Source: Pseudomonadota bacterium
Lineage (GTDB): Bacteria > Pseudomonadota > Gammaproteobacteria > Acidiferrobacterales > Acidiferrobacteraceae
Assembly (NCBI GenBank): GCA_021794595.1
Contig: JAJYQN010000047.1
Location: 78,145 to 142,144, forward strand
Reading direction: 5' to 3'
Length of the DNA stretch: 64,000 nt
Under the pieces are notes generated by a model. That model searched no databases. It was given only the letters and a program-made list of their open reading frames with translations, and was not told where the DNA came from. This document shows, one piece after another, positions 47,436 to 58,814 of the stretch. Made by a program: the position numbers and the translations under genes. The first letter of the stretch is position 1; every line of letters starts with the position of its first letter.

Positions 47436-48299
47436 ATGAGTTCAGACGAGCATACGCACGGACCGGGACGGTCCTTCCTGGATCGACTCGGTCACGTCCT
47501 GTGGGGGGCGCCCGAGGATCGGGATGCGCTCCGCGAGACTTTGCGCGAGGCGCACGATCGCGGCCTGATCGGAAGTGACGCCCTCGATATGATAGAGGGC
47601 GTCTTTCAGGTCGCCGAGATGCGGGTCCGCGACATCATGGTCCCGCGCGCCCAGATGGACGTGATCGACCGCGATGACCCGCCCGAGCGTTACCTTCCGC
47701 GGGTCATCGAGACTGGCCACTCCCGTTTTCCCGTGATCGATGGCGACAAAGACAAGATCGTCGGGATTATGTTGGCTAAGGATCTGCTGCGCTATTTCGA
47801 TGAGGAGCGGCGCGCGACCTTCAACGTGTACGACCTCTTGCGGCCCGCCGTGTTCGTACCGGAAAGTAAGCGTCTCGATGTCTTGCTTCGCGATTTCAGG
47901 GCGAGCCGTAACCACATGGCGATCGTGGTCGACGAGTATGGCGGCGTCGCCGGGTTGGTGACGATCGAGGATGTCCTGGAACAGATCGTCGGGGAAATTG
48001 AGGACGAGCACGATCTGGACGTCGATGACGTGATGATCATGCAGCGGGCCGAACACGAGTTTGTAGCCAAGGCGCTGACGCCGATCAAAGAGTTCAATGA
48101 GTACTTCGGTACCCATTACCCCAGCGAAGAGGTCGACACGATCGGCGGCTTGGTCATGACGACGCTCGGGCGCGTCCCAAAGCGCGGTGAGCGTTTGGAG
48201 GTGGGCGGCCTTCGGTTCGAGGTGCTCCGTTCGGACTCGCGCCGCGTCCACCTTCTTAAAGTGGTTCCCGTTGCCCAAGAAAGCCAAGTGGCCAGTTAG
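47436..48299 (+). CDS. corC: CorC-like CBS/transporter-associated domain protein
   Basis: VRDIMVPRAQMDVIDRDD...HSRFPVIDGDKDKIVGIMLAKDLLRYF...HMAIVVDEYGGVAGLVTIEDVLEQIVGEIEDEHD. Confidence 0.95.
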   Translation: MSSDEHTHGPGRSFLDRLGHVLWGAPEDRDALRETLREAHDRGLIGSDALDMIEGVFQVAEMRVRDIMVPRAQMDVIDRDDPPERYLPRVIETGHSRFPVIDGDKDKIVGIMLAKDLLRYFDEERRATFNVYDLLRPAVFVPESKRLDVLLRDFRASRNHMAIVVDEYGGVAGLVTIEDVLEQIVGEIEDEHDLDVDDVMIMQRAEHEFVAKALTPIKEFNEYFGTHYPSEEVDTIGGLVMTTLGRVPKRGERLEVGGLRFEVLRSDSRRVHLLKVVPVAQESQVAS

Positions 48300-49794
48300 T
48301 CCGAGTCTAGGCTCCTGGGGCGGCGAGGCCCTGGCCTTAGTCTCAGGCGCGACCCTCAATCTTGCTTTTGCCCCGTACCGCCATCTGGCGGTGGTCCCGC
48401 TCGTGCTGGCGCTATGCTATGGCCTTGTCTGCGCCGTATCGTGGCCCCGGGCGGGCCTGCGCGGATTTCTCTTGGGGGTCGGGCTTTTTGCGTTTGGGGT
48501 CCCCTGGGTCTATCTGACCTTGGCCCGCTTCGGTGGCATGCCGCCCCTGGCGGCCGCTTTAGCTTGCGGCCTTTTTGTGGCCGTGTTGTCTACCTATATT
48601 GCCCTCGCGGCCATGGCGTTTGCCCGGTTGCGGCGGGGTGACGGTTTCGATCCGTGGCTCTTCGCCGCCCTTTGGGTCATGGGCGAGTGGGTGCGCAACG
48701 TGTTTCTGACCGGGTTTCCTTGGTTTGATCTCGGTTATGCGGCGAGTGCCGCGCCGTGGGTGTCTTGGGCGCCGATCGTCGGGGTGCTGGGTTTATCATT
48801 TGTTCTGGCATTGGCGGGGGCACTGCTTTTTGAGGCATCGCGTGGACGCTGGCTTGGCCTTTGGCCGCTCATCTTATTCTGTGCCATAACCCCGTTCGTG
48901 GCCCGAATCCGCTTTGTACAGAGGACCGGAACGCCGGTTACGGCGTCGCTTGTCCAGGGCGATATCTCGCCGTACGCCAAATGGGACCCGCGCGAACGGC
49001 GAACGATCATACGCCGTTATTTGCGCTTGACGAGGCATGGCGACGGGCGGCTCGTCATTTGGCCGGAGACCGCGGTTCCCGGCTATTCGCACAGTCTCCG
49101 ACGGCGGTTCATTCCCTTTTTGCGGCATCTGGCGCGGATCGATCATCGCCACTTTCTTTTTGGTCTCGTCGAAGGCAATCCCAACAGGGTAAATGGACCC
49201 ATCTACAATGCGGTCATGAGCATCGGTCGCCACGGTGGGTTTTACCGCAAGCGCCACCTCGTGCCTTTTGGGGAATATTTGCCGTGGCCGAGCCTCTTCG
49301 ATCCGATTTTGCGAGTCCTCCATATCCCCATGTCCGGGTTCACGCGGTGGCGCGGGCGGGAGGCCCCCTTGGTGGTTTCGGGCGCCGATCTGGGACTATC
49401 CATTTGCTATGAAATCGCTTACGGGTCCATCGTGACCCAAGCCTTGCCGTCCGCTACCCTTCTTGTGAACGTAAGCGACGACTCCTGGTATGGCCACTCC
49501 CATGAGGCGAGTCAACAGCTGCAGATCGCGCAACTGCGCGCGGCTGAGGCCGGCCGCGATCTGCTCATTGCGACCAATGATGGGGTGACGGCCTTGGTGA
49601 CCCATCGTGGCCACATCAGTGCGCGTTTGCCACCCTTCCGACCCGGGGTGCTTACGGTCGTAGCCGAGCCTTACCGCGGCCTGACGCCTTATGATCGCAT
49701 GGGAAACGATGGGGCTTTGGCTTTTGTGTCCCTGATCAGTCTCATCGCCGCGCGCCGCCGGACCAGGGATCGTCACCGCCGAGGAGGCAGCTAG
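48271..49794 (+). CDS. lnt: Apolipoprotein N-acyltransferase
   Basis: LVIWPETAVPGYSHSL...FYRKRHLVPFGEYLPW...LSICYEIAYGSIV...NVSDDSWYGHSHEASQQLQIAQLRAAEAGRDLLIATNDGVTALV; TTG start probable, uncertain. Confidence 0.93.
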   Translation: MPKKAKWPVSPSLGSWGGEALALVSGATLNLAFAPYRHLAVVPLVLALCYGLVCAVSWPRAGLRGFLLGVGLFAFGVPWVYLTLARFGGMPPLAAALACGLFVAVLSTYIALAAMAFARLRRGDGFDPWLFAALWVMGEWVRNVFLTGFPWFDLGYAASAAPWVSWAPIVGVLGLSFVLALAGALLFEASRGRWLGLWPLILFCAITPFVARIRFVQRTGTPVTASLVQGDISPYAKWDPRERRTIIRRYLRLTRHGDGRLVIWPETAVPGYSHSLRRRFIPFLRHLARIDHRHFLFGLVEGNPNRVNGPIYNAVMSIGRHGGFYRKRHLVPFGEYLPWPSLFDPILRVLHIPMSGFTRWRGREAPLVVSGADLGLSICYEIAYGSIVTQALPSATLLVNVSDDSWYGHSHEASQQLQIAQLRAAEAGRDLLIATNDGVTALVTHRGHISARLPPFRPGVLTVVAEPYRGLTPYDRMGNDGALAFVSLISLIAARRRTRDRHRRGGS

Positions 49795-50022
49795 GGCCGA
49801 CTCCGTGACAAGAAGTGGGCACTGGGTCAACAAGAAGCGGTGGGAATCTTGGGCGACGGCATGAACGGGTTTTTCGTTACGAAAACGGTAAGACCAGGCG
49901 GTCCTTGGCGCCGGGAAAGCCCTTGAAGGTCTTGGGTCATCACCCGGACCTCTTGGGCGAGATTCGGGACGCGATCTGACGAAATCAATAGCGTCGCAAC
50001 TCCAGACCCTCAATGCTCGTTT

Positions 50023-50409
50023 TTAGGCAAGCCGTACCAAGTCGTGATACTGCGCGACTAAGCGGTCGTTGGTGAGCAAGACCATGTCTTCTACTATGGC
50101 CTGGGCGACGAGCAGTCGGTCAAAAGGGTCTTTGTGGACAGGCGGTAACGTATCGATAGCCACGACATGCGCACCCAGTATCGCCAACTCGTGATAGCCA
50201 TTATCGATGAGGCCACGACGGAGCAGCCGGGCATCAACGCGAAAATCAGCACGGTTGAGTCCACTCTTTATGGCAATCTCCCATAGGCTTGCCACACTGA
50301 AGAATAGCGCGTTTCCCGGATCGGCTATTAAAGCGCGTGCTTGGGGCGGTAAACGCGCAGCGTTATCGGCTACCCAAATCAACAGATGTGTGTCGATGAG
50401 CAGTTTCAC
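50023..50409 (-). CDS. vapC: VapC-type PIN toxin
   Basis: MKLLIDTHLLIWVADNAARLPPQARALIADPGNALFFSVASLWEIAIK...DPFDRLLVAQAIVEDMVLLTND. Confidence 0.95.
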   Translation of the reverse strand: MKLLIDTHLLIWVADNAARLPPQARALIADPGNALFFSVASLWEIAIKSGLNRADFRVDARLLRRGLIDNGYHELAILGAHVVAIDTLPPVHKDPFDRLLVAQAIVEDMVLLTNDRLVAQYHDLVRLA

Positions 50410-50651
50410 TCATTGCCCCGAAAGAGCGTGTCGATCTCGGTCTGGCCCATGGTATTGAAGTCGTCTGGCACCTGAATCTGACCGGCCATGAAGCCGAAAC
50501 GCCGCTGCTGCGACGATTCGGGGGCCGAGAGCGCGATCACTTTGACAAGGGGCTTGCCAGCCTTGGCGATCACGAACGACTCCCCTCGGGCGGCCTGATC
50601 GACCAGCCTGGACAGCTGCGTCTTTGCCTCGTGAATGTTGTAGGTTTGCAT
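50406..50651 (-). CDS. Phd/YefM-type antitoxin
   Basis: MQTYNIHEAKTQLSRLVDQAARGESFVIAKAGKPLVKVIAL; overlaps vapC by 4 nt. Confidence 0.95.
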   Translation of the reverse strand: MQTYNIHEAKTQLSRLVDQAARGESFVIAKAGKPLVKVIALSAPESSQQRRFGFMAGQIQVPDDFNTMGQTEIDTLFRGNE

Positions 50652-50789
50652 CGTTGCCTCCATAGAACCTAGTTCATCGAACTAAGTTTATCAAAAATGA
50701 CCGAGAGCGTAAACGGGAGGCCTTAGTGTTGCGTCCCGCTCTCATTGCGGCTCAGCATCCCGACCTATTTAGGGTGAGTAAGGGAGACT

Positions 50790-50836
50790 CTCCCGCGCTT
50801 CGTGCGGACGAACCGTCACCTAGCGAAGCGCGGGAG
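50790..50836. repeat. 13-bp perfect inverted repeat with 21-nt spacer
   Basis: ctcccgcgcttcg ... cgaagcgcgggag. Confidence 0.85.
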
Positions 50837-51364
50837 GGATCTCGGGGTTTAGGGCGGCGGGATCGAGCCCGGAGGTGGAGGATGGGCCGCATCTGGTGGG
50901 GGGTGACGAGGCGATCGAGCCGGAGGTTTTCGCGATGCAGGATGGCCAGCAGCGCCAGGAACTCGTGGAAGGGTCCCGGGTCGAGGTATAGAGTTCCTGC
51001 GGCAGGGTCGGTGTCATGACCAGAACGGCTCATCGTCGGTGCACCCGGGCGGCGACTCGCCCGCATCGGCGTCCGGGCTGAACAGACGCGCAATGGGGAC
51101 CCGATCGGGGTCGTAACCCTCAGTCCGGAGCGGGAGAGGCTGACCCAAGCCGCTCGTGGTCCGTTAAACGAGAGACGCAAGAGCGCATAATTCAGGCGAC
51201 AACTACCTTGAAATGCATCGCGAGAATGGGAACGGCCCGCTCTCTCCCCGGTACCCGCCCCCCTGACTTTCTGGGTCCGGTTGCCGGTCCCGCAACGGAG
51301 CACTTCGCTTGAAAGGGTTAGCCGCCGCCCGCATAAAGAATGCAGGTAACACGAGGAGTGGCCG

Positions 51365-52114
51365 ATGATCTTCCGACAATGGGTGGAGCCTCTGTCCAGT
51401 ACCTACACCTATCTGCTTGGGTGTGAGGAGACGGGCGAGGCGCTCTTGATCGATCCAGTTCTGCCCGCCTGGGAGCGCGATCATGCGGCGGTGAAGGGGC
51501 TTGGCTTGCGGCTGGCTTATACCGTCGAGACCCATATCCACGCTGACCATATTACCTCGGCCCTGAGACTAAAACGCGAGGCGGGCAGCCGGATTGCCGT
51601 GTCCGCAGTCGACAAACTCCCGTGCGCCGATGTCGCGCTCTGGGACGGGCAGCCTCTGGCTATGGGCTCCGTCTCCCTGGTTCCGCTCCATACCCCAGGG
51701 CACACCGAGGGCCACTTGGCCTTTGTCGTGGGCGATAAGGTGTTTACCGGAGACGCCCTGCTCATAGACGGCTGTGGTCGAACGGACTTTCAAAACGGGG
51801 ACGCCGCCACCTTATACGCGAGCGTTCACAAGAAACTCTTCTCCTTGCCGAGCGATCAATTGGTTTACCCGGGACACGATTATAACGGCAGGCGCGTCTC
51901 GACTATCGGTCAGGAGCGTGACCGCAACCCCCGCTTGGGCGGCGAGCGGACCCTGGCGCAGTTCCTGGCCACCATGAACGATCTTCATCTGCCGTACCCT
52001 AAGTTTATCGACTACGCGGTTCCGGGTAATACCGCCTGCGGGGCGTGTCCGCCTGAGCTGCCGAGTCATTTGCAGCAGTACTGTGATGAGATTCAGCAGA
52101 GCAAGCAAGGCTAA
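51365..52114 (+). CDS. MBL-fold persulfide dioxygenase (ETHE1/SdoA-like)
   Basis: MIFRQWVEPLSSTYTYLLGCEETGEALLIDPVLPAWERD...ETHIHADHITSALRL...HTPGHTEGHLAF...VFTGDALLIDGCGRTDFQNGDAATLYASVHKKLFSLP. Confidence 0.93.
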   Translation: MIFRQWVEPLSSTYTYLLGCEETGEALLIDPVLPAWERDHAAVKGLGLRLAYTVETHIHADHITSALRLKREAGSRIAVSAVDKLPCADVALWDGQPLAMGSVSLVPLHTPGHTEGHLAFVVGDKVFTGDALLIDGCGRTDFQNGDAATLYASVHKKLFSLPSDQLVYPGHDYNGRRVSTIGQERDRNPRLGGERTLAQFLATMNDLHLPYPKFIDYAVPGNTACGACPPELPSHLQQYCDEIQQSKQG

Positions 52115-52137
52115 CGATTGATCTACGAGAGGTGGGT

Positions 52138-52602
52138 ATGGGTTTTGTGAAGGCGACACCTGATGTGTATGTGGGTCCGGCTCCCAGCGAAGAGGATTTG
52201 CGGCGTTTCGCGAGCGAGGGTGTGCGCACGGTTGTGGACTTCCGCGACCCCTCGGAACGCAAGGGCCCTTGGGACGGCCCGGCGTTGGCGGCGAAAGCCG
52301 GGGTATCGTATGTCAACATTCCGGTCCGTACCCCCCAGCTCTCCGAGCGCGAACTCGAAGAGTTGGGGCAGGCCCTGGCCAAAGAGCCCGGGCGTTATTT
52401 GTTGCACTGTGCCACTGGCCCGCGCGCTGAGGCTATGTATATCGCAAAGACCGCGCTCGATCACCGCTGGGGGCCTTCGCAAGTGGCCAAAGAGGCGGGT
52501 CGTCTGGGCTTTTGCTTCGGCGGTTTACCGCAACTGAAGGCCTTTGTGGCGCATGTGGCGGCCCGTCACGGGGAGCCGCCTGCCCACGAGCCCCATCACT
52601 AG
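52138..52602 (+). CDS. Blh-type (DUF442) phosphatase-like protein
   Basis: VYVGPAPSEEDLRRFASEGVRTVVDFRDPSER...YLLHCATGPRAEAMYIAKTALDHRWG; HCxxGxR motif. Confidence 0.88.
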   Translation: MGFVKATPDVYVGPAPSEEDLRRFASEGVRTVVDFRDPSERKGPWDGPALAAKAGVSYVNIPVRTPQLSERELEELGQALAKEPGRYLLHCATGPRAEAMYIAKTALDHRWGPSQVAKEAGRLGFCFGGLPQLKAFVAHVAARHGEPPAHEPHH

Positions 52603-52763
52603 GGGCGGGTCCCCGGTCCTTCGCCGTTGGCAGCGTCCCGGCTTTGTCGGTCCGAGTCGGGGCGCGCCCCGTGGCGGGCCGCCTTTCGATGTGACCCGAG
52701 ACGCGCCAGGCTAATCCGTGGATAATGAGGGACCTTACCTCGTCTTACATTACTAGGTCCCGC

Positions 52764-55241
52764 ATGTCGATGGATGAACGCTATGTGGCAGAACAGGTAG
52801 AACGGGAGGCGCAGCGCTTCTGGGAGCAGGCGCAGAGCTTCCGAGCCACCGAGGACTCGAGCCGCCCCAAGTTTTATTGCCTGTCGATGTTCCCTTACCC
52901 GTCCGGACGCCTGCATATGGGGCATGTCCGCAACTATACCCTGGGCGATGTCATCAGCCGCTCTCGGCGCATGCAGGGCTTCAATGTCCTGCAGCCTATG
53001 GGTTGGGACGCATTCGGTTTGCCAGCCGAGAACGCCGCGGTTCAGAACGGTGTCGCCCCGGCGCAGTGGACCTACGCCAATATCAGCTATATGCGCGATC
53101 AATTGAAGCGCCTCGGCTTCGCCTATGACTGGAGCCGAGAGATCGCGACCTGTCGCCCCGAGTATTATCGATGGGAGCAATGGTTTTTTACCCGACTCTA
53201 CCGCAAGGGTCTCGCCTACCGGGCGACTGCGCCCGTGAACTGGTGTCCCAACGACCAAACGGTGCTTGCCAATGAGCAGGTGATCGATGGCCGCTGTTGG
53301 CGTTGCGATACCGCGGTCGAGCGCCGGGAAATCCCGCAATGGTTTTTGCGGATCACACAGTACGCAGACGAGTTGCTGGCAGATCTTTCCGATATGCCAG
53401 GTTGGCCGGAACGCGTGGCCACCATGCAAAAGAATTGGATCGGGCGTTCGGAAGGGGTCGAGATCCGATTCGAGGTCAAGGGCTATGGCCCGCTTACGGT
53501 GTTTACCACCCGACCGGATACCCTGATGGGGGTCACGTATCTCGCCGTGGCCGCCGAACATCCCTTGGCCGCCGCGGCCTCGGCCGGGCACGCCGAGCTG
53601 CTTCGTTTTCGCGACGAGTGTCGCTTAAGTCAGACCGCCGAAGCGGCGTTTGAAACCATGGAGAAGCGCGGCGTCGATACCGGCTTACGCGCAACCCACC
53701 CCTTGACCGGGGCTGAGTTACCCGTTTACGCCGCCAATTTCGTTTTGATGTCCTATGGCGAGGGCGCGGTCATGGCCGTACCGGCCCACGATGAACGCGA
53801 TTTCGCGTTTGCGCAGAGCTATGCCCTGCCTATTTCCCCTGTGATCGTCCCTTGGGACTTCGCGGGCGATCCCCAGACCCTTGTGACAGACGCGGCCTAT
53901 ACCGGCCCCGGCCGCATGGTGAATTCGGGGGCCTTTACGGGGCTTTCCTCGGAGGAGGCGTGGGCGCGCATCACCGAGGTCTTGGAGCGGGAGGGGGTGG
54001 GAACCCGGCGGGTCCATTTCCGGTTGCGGGATTGGGGCGTGTCGCGTCAGCGTTATTGGGGCGCCCCCATCCCGATGATTCATTGTCCCCGCTGCGGCAT
54101 CGTCCCGGTCCCGGATACGGATCTTCCGGTACGGTTGCCCGAAGATGTGGTGATCACTCAGGGCGCATCGCCGCTCAAGAGCCGGCCGGATTTCCTACAC
54201 ACCACCTGTCCGGGCTGCGGCGGGCCGGCCGAACGCGAAACCGACACCTTCGACACCTTCATGGAGTCCTCCTGGTACTACGCGCGGTATTGTGCGCAAG
54301 ACAACGACCAAGCCATGCTGGATGCGCGGGTTGGCCATTGGTTGCCGGTCGATCAGTACATCGGGGGCATCGAACATGCCATCTTACATTTGTTGTATGC
54401 CCGCTTTTTTAACAAGCTCTTGCGCGACGAGGGATTGGTGAGTAATGGCGAGCCCTTTGTCCGACTCCTGACGCAGGGCATGGTCTTAAAAGACGGCAGC
54501 AAGATGTCTAAATCCAAGGGCAATACCGTCGATCCGCAAGCCCTTATCGATCAGTATGGCGCTGACACCGCCCGGCTCTTCATTATGTTCGCAGCGCCCC
54601 CCGAGCAATCGCTTGAGTGGAACGATGAGGCGGTGGCCGGCGCCCATCGCTTCCTGAAGCGCTTGTGGGTATTGGCGAAATCCATAGAGGGCCTTTCAAA
54701 GCCCGCCGCCAAGGCCGACTGCGCGGACCACACGGCCGTCCGCGGCCAGATCCATACCCTGGTCGATCAAGCCTTGCGCGACTACGAGCGCTATCACTTC
54801 AATACCGTCGTCGCCGCGTGTATGAGCATGGTGAACCTCCTCCAGAGGCTTCTGGAGGAGCCGGCCTCGGAGTCGTCCATCGCGCTCTTACGCGAAGGCA
54901 TGAGTTTCGTGCTCCGTTTGCTGGCGCCTATCGTCCCGCATATCACTCATGTTCTCTGGGGTACGCTCGGGCTTGGGGACGGCGCGGTCATAGAGGCCCC
55001 CTGGCCGGAGGTGGATCCGGCGGCCTTGCGCCAGGACGTGGTGCGACTCGTGGTGCAGGTCAACGGTAAGCGCCGTGGCGAGATCGTAGTCCCCGTGAAT
55101 AGCGATGCGGCGGAGATTGAAGGGCGCGCCTTGCGCGATGAGGCGGTGTTGAGATCCCTCGAAGGTAAGTCGGTGACCAAGGTCGTGGTGGTGCCGGGCC
55201 GCCTCATCAATATCGTGGCGGCTGGCGTCGCCCTCCCGTGA
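52764..55241 (+). CDS. leuS: Leucyl-tRNA synthetase
   Basis: [30 protein letters not shown]...[40 protein letters not shown]. Confidence 0.98.
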   Translation: MSMDERYVAEQVEREAQRFWEQAQSFRATEDSSRPKFYCLSMFPYPSGRLHMGHVRNYTLGDVISRSRRMQGFNVLQPMGWDAFGLPAENAAVQNGVAPAQWTYANISYMRDQLKRLGFAYDWSREIATCRPEYYRWEQWFFTRLYRKGLAYRATAPVNWCPNDQTVLANEQVIDGRCWRCDTAVERREIPQWFLRITQYADELLADLSDMPGWPERVATMQKNWIGRSEGVEIRFEVKGYGPLTVFTTRPDTLMGVTYLAVAAEHPLAAAASAGHAELLRFRDECRLSQTAEAAFETMEKRGVDTGLRATHPLTGAELPVYAANFVLMSYGEGAVMAVPAHDERDFAFAQSYALPISPVIVPWDFAGDPQTLVTDAAYTGPGRMVNSGAFTGLSSEEAWARITEVLEREGVGTRRVHFRLRDWGVSRQRYWGAPIPMIHCPRCGIVPVPDTDLPVRLPEDVVITQGASPLKSRPDFLHTTCPGCGGPAERETDTFDTFMESSWYYARYCAQDNDQAMLDARVGHWLPVDQYIGGIEHAILHLLYARFFNKLLRDEGLVSNGEPFVRLLTQGMVLKDGSKMSKSKGNTVDPQALIDQYGADTARLFIMFAAPPEQSLEWNDEAVAGAHRFLKRLWVLAKSIEGLSKPAAKADCADHTAVRGQIHTLVDQALRDYERYHFNTVVAACMSMVNLLQRLLEEPASESSIALLREGMSFVLRLLAPIVPHITHVLWGTLGLGDGAVIEAPWPEVDPAALRQDVVRLVVQVNGKRRGEIVVPVNSDAAEIEGRALRDEAVLRSLEGKSVTKVVVVPGRLINIVAAGVALP

Positions 55242-55303
55242 CGCGCCGCCGCCTACTCGAATAAGAGGCCGCTTATGAGCCAAGCGATGTCGGAACAGAG
55301 GGA

Positions 55304-55903
55304 ATGACCCTGATGCGCAGCCTTCTGTGGTCGCAGTCTACGCGAGCGCGTCTTGGTCGCCGCTCGCTCGCTCTTATGGCCCTCTCCCTGATATTGGGCG
55401 GCTGCGGCTTTCATTTGCGTACCGCCTCCGAGTTCGCCCTGCCGCCGGCCTTGTCGGTTGTGCGGGTGACGATGCCGGCAAGTGGCCTCAAGTACCCGGG
55501 CTTGGTTCTGGCGGTGCGACGCGCCCTTCTTGATCGCGGCGTCACCGTCGTTGACAAGGGTAACGTGCCCTCGGTCACCTTGCTGAGCGAAACCATGACG
55601 CCGCTCATCGTTACCATCAATAGCAATGGCGGCGCTACAGCCTATCTGCTCGACTACGAGGTGATCTTTAGTCTCCAAGGCCCGCATGGCCGGATGCTGA
55701 TGGCGCCTAGCGCCATACGCGTGCAACGCGAGTATAGCTTCGACCCCTTGAACATCCTGGCCATGGCGCGCGAGCAGACCTATTTGGAAAAGCGTATGCG
55801 GATCGCCGCCGCTCGTCAGATCATCTGGCGGCTCTCGACCTTTAGGCCGGCGTCTCATGCAGCGCCTCGGCCGGCGCCCAAGGCGGCTCGCCATGCGCCT
55901 TAA
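55304..55903 (+). CDS. lptE: LPS-assembly lipoprotein LptE
   Basis: Lipobox-like LILGGCGFHLRTASEFALPPALSVV; located between leuS and holA. Confidence 0.88.
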   Translation: MTLMRSLLWSQSTRARLGRRSLALMALSLILGGCGFHLRTASEFALPPALSVVRVTMPASGLKYPGLVLAVRRALLDRGVTVVDKGNVPSVTLLSETMTPLIVTINSNGGATAYLLDYEVIFSLQGPHGRMLMAPSAIRVQREYSFDPLNILAMAREQTYLEKRMRIAAARQIIWRLSTFRPASHAAPRPAPKAARHAP

Positions 55904-56894
55904 ATTTGAGGACTTAAGCGCCCGGGCCCGCGATCTCCGAAAGGCTTACCTTGTCTGCGGGGACGAACCATTCCTGGTCGAGGAGGCCGTGACCCACATC
56001 GTGCGTGCGGCCGAGGCGGCCGGGGTGTCCGATCGCCAGCGCTTTTCGCTGGAGGCGGGATTTTCTTGGCCACGGTTTCGCGAGACGCTTGCATCGCCTT
56101 CGCTTTTTGCGCCTCGCAGTCTCTATGAACTGCGGGTACGAGAGGGACGCGAGGCCTTGGGGCGCGAGCTGCTGGCTTGCTTACCGCTCGTCAGCGTCGA
56201 TGCCATTTTATTAGTCGTGACCGGGGCCTTAGAACGCTCCACCCTCAAAGCGGAATGGGTAGAGACCTTTGCTGAACAGGGCCATGTCGTGACGCTCACC
56301 GCATTCGAGGGGGAGCGTTTGGTGGCTTGGGTGCGGCAACGGTTGCGCGAGGCCGGGATCCTGGACGAAGACCTAGCCGCGCGTATCGCCTACTACGCCG
56401 AAGGGAATATGGGTGCGGCTGCGGATGCTATTATGCGTCTTAAGGACGACCCGCACCCGAATTTGGCGGCCCTGTCCGATATTATGGGTGACGAGGCCCG
56501 TTTTGATGTTTTTGCCGTGACTGATGCCGCTCTTAAGGGGGATTTGGCCTTGACCCACCGCTATGTACGCCGCTTGCGTGCCGAGGCGCGAGATCCGATA
56601 CTGATGTCATGGGCCTTGGCTCGCGAGGTGCGAGTGTTGGTGAAAGTGATGGCGGCGCAAGCCAGGAAGGGGGCCTTGACGGATATCTTCCAGCGCGAGC
56701 GGGTATGGGCGGCCCGCCAGGGTTTGCTGACCTCGGCCGCGAAGCGTCTGTCGCAAGCCACATTGCGGCGCCTGCTTTTGGGTTGCGCGCGGCTTGATCG
56801 CGTCAATAAGGGGCGGGCCGATGGCGATTCCTGGTTGCTTATCGAAACGATTGCATTAGCACTCGCCGGAATGCCGGCTGAGGGTGGGTTATGA
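55893..56894 (+). CDS. holA: DNA polymerase III subunit delta
   Basis: [26 protein letters not shown]...[35 protein letters not shown]; leuS-lptE-holA context. Confidence 0.95.
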   Translation: MRLKFEDLSARARDLRKAYLVCGDEPFLVEEAVTHIVRAAEAAGVSDRQRFSLEAGFSWPRFRETLASPSLFAPRSLYELRVREGREALGRELLACLPLVSVDAILLVVTGALERSTLKAEWVETFAEQGHVVTLTAFEGERLVAWVRQRLREAGILDEDLAARIAYYAEGNMGAAADAIMRLKDDPHPNLAALSDIMGDEARFDVFAVTDAALKGDLALTHRYVRRLRAEARDPILMSWALAREVRVLVKVMAAQARKGALTDIFQRERVWAARQGLLTSAAKRLSQATLRRLLLGCARLDRVNKGRADGDSWLLIETIALALAGMPAEGGL

Positions 56895-58171
56895 AGGCTG
56901 GGTTGACGCCGATTGTCGACGTGGCTGCGTATTTGGAGGGGCTGGGCAGGGAGGCACTGGCCGCCGCCCCGGCGCTTGCACGTGCGACCACAGCGACCAA
57001 GAACGCGGCCTTACTGGCCGCCGCTCGATTCGTGCGCGAGCGCGCCGAAGACATCAAGCGCGCGAACGAGGTCGATGTCCGAGCGGCCCGCGCGGCCGGG
57101 CTCGAGGCCTCCTTAATCGACCGCTTGATCCTGACCGACCAGCGTATAGAACAGATGGTTCAAGGGCTCTCAGAGATCGCGGCCCTGCCCGATCCGGTGG
57201 GCGAGATCTCCGGCCTTGCCATGCGCCCTTCGGGCATCCAGGTGGGTCGTATGCGGGTGCCGCTCGGGGTGATCGGGATCATCTATGAGTCGCGGCCTAA
57301 TGTCACGGCCGATGCCGCCGGTCTGTGCTTGAAGTCGGGGAACGCTGTGATCCTGCGCGGCGGTTCCGAGGCGGCGCAGTCCAATAGGGCGATCGGGACA
57401 TGCCTGCGCGACGGCCTAGCCCACGCCGGCCTACCGATGGGCGCCTTGGGGCTTGTGGAAACGACGGATCGCGCCGCGGTCTCCTATATGCTCGGCATGG
57501 CCGATATTCTCGATTTGTTGATTCCGCGGGGCGGCAAGGGTCTCGTAGAGCTTGTCAGCGCCCAGGCGCGCATGCCGGTCCTAAAGCACCTGCACGGCAT
57601 TTGCCATGTCTATATCGACACGCAGGCGAACGCCGAAAAGGCGCTGGCGATCGCGGTCAACGCCAAAACCCAGCGTTACGGCACCTGCAATACGATGGAG
57701 ACTTTGCTGGTGGCTGAGTCGCGGGCCGAGGAACTCCTGCCGCAGTTAGCGCAGGCCTATCGTCAGCATGGCGTGGAGTTGCGGGGCTGTGCAGAGACTC
57801 GGGCGTGGATACCCGATGCCATTTTGGCCACGGACAAGGATTGGGATACCGAGTATCTGGCGCCCATTTTGTCGATTCGCGTGGTGGCCGGGCTCGATGA
57901 GGCCATGGACCATATCGCGCGCTACGGCTCCCATCACACGGATGCGATCGTGACCGAGGACTGGACCCATGCCCAGCGCTTTTTGCGCGAGGTGGATTCG
58001 AGCTCGGTGATGGTAAACGCCTCGACGCGGTTTGCCGACGGTTTTGAATATGGCTTGGGTGCGGAGATCGGTATTAGTACCGATAAGCTCCATGCTCGGG
58101 GGCCGGTGGGGCTCGAGGGTCTCACGTCACAGAAGTTCATCGTGTGGGGTGACGGGCATATCCGCGCCTAG
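56891..58171 (+). CDS. proA: Gamma-glutamyl phosphate reductase
   Basis: [36 protein letters not shown]...[34 protein letters not shown]. Confidence 0.97.
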   Translation: MKAGLTPIVDVAAYLEGLGREALAAAPALARATTATKNAALLAAARFVRERAEDIKRANEVDVRAARAAGLEASLIDRLILTDQRIEQMVQGLSEIAALPDPVGEISGLAMRPSGIQVGRMRVPLGVIGIIYESRPNVTADAAGLCLKSGNAVILRGGSEAAQSNRAIGTCLRDGLAHAGLPMGALGLVETTDRAAVSYMLGMADILDLLIPRGGKGLVELVSAQARMPVLKHLHGICHVYIDTQANAEKALAIAVNAKTQRYGTCNTMETLLVAESRAEELLPQLAQAYRQHGVELRGCAETRAWIPDAILATDKDWDTEYLAPILSIRVVAGLDEAMDHIARYGSHHTDAIVTEDWTHAQRFLREVDSSSVMVNASTRFADGFEYGLGAEIGISTDKLHARGPVGLEGLTSQKFIVWGDGHIRA

Positions 58172-58178
58172 GAAGACC

Positions 58179-58814
58179 ATGGTGGGGGTATTCGGGGGCA
58201 CTTTTGATCCCGTTCACTGCGGCCATCTCGCGGTCGCCAACGCCCTGATGGAGGCCCTGCCGCTTGCCCGGATGGTGTTCGTCCCGGCGGCCCGCCCGCC
58301 CCATCGGCCGCCGCCCTCGGCCGCGGCCGACCATAGGCTCGCTATGTTGCGGCTGGCCGTGGGCCATGATCCACGCTTTGTCGTAGATGAGTGCGAGTAT
58401 GAGCGCGAAGGCCCGTCCTATATGGTCGACACGCTGGCGACCCTCCGTTCCCGTTATGGAGCGCCGCTCGCGCTGGTCTTAGGGATGGACGCCTTTCTCG
58501 GTTTACCGACTTGGCATAGGTGGCGACGAATCCTCGGTCTGGCCCATGTCATTATCGTCAAGCGCCCCGGTTGGGATGTTTCCTTGCCCGCATGGGTCAG
58601 GCCCCATGTGCAGGAACGGGGAGAGCTTTTACTTCGGGCCGACGCCGGCCTGGCATTCATCTTGGCGACTACCGAGCGCCCAGAATCGGCAACCGCGCTG
58701 CGCCAGGCCTTGGAGGAGGGCTCGGCCCCCAGTTCTTGGTTACCACCAGAAATTCCGCCTTATATTGAGAGCCACGGGCTCTACCGGAGATCAGCGGGAC
58801 ATGACGAAGTGTGA
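58179..58814 (+). CDS. nadD: Nicotinate-nucleotide adenylyltransferase
   Basis: MVGVFGGTFDPVHCGHLAVANALMEAL...PSYMVDTLATLRSRYG. Confidence 0.96.
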   Translation: MVGVFGGTFDPVHCGHLAVANALMEALPLARMVFVPAARPPHRPPPSAAADHRLAMLRLAVGHDPRFVVDECEYEREGPSYMVDTLATLRSRYGAPLALVLGMDAFLGLPTWHRWRRILGLAHVIIVKRPGWDVSLPAWVRPHVQERGELLLRADAGLAFILATTERPESATALRQALEEGSAPSSWLPPEIPPYIESHGLYRRSAGHDEV

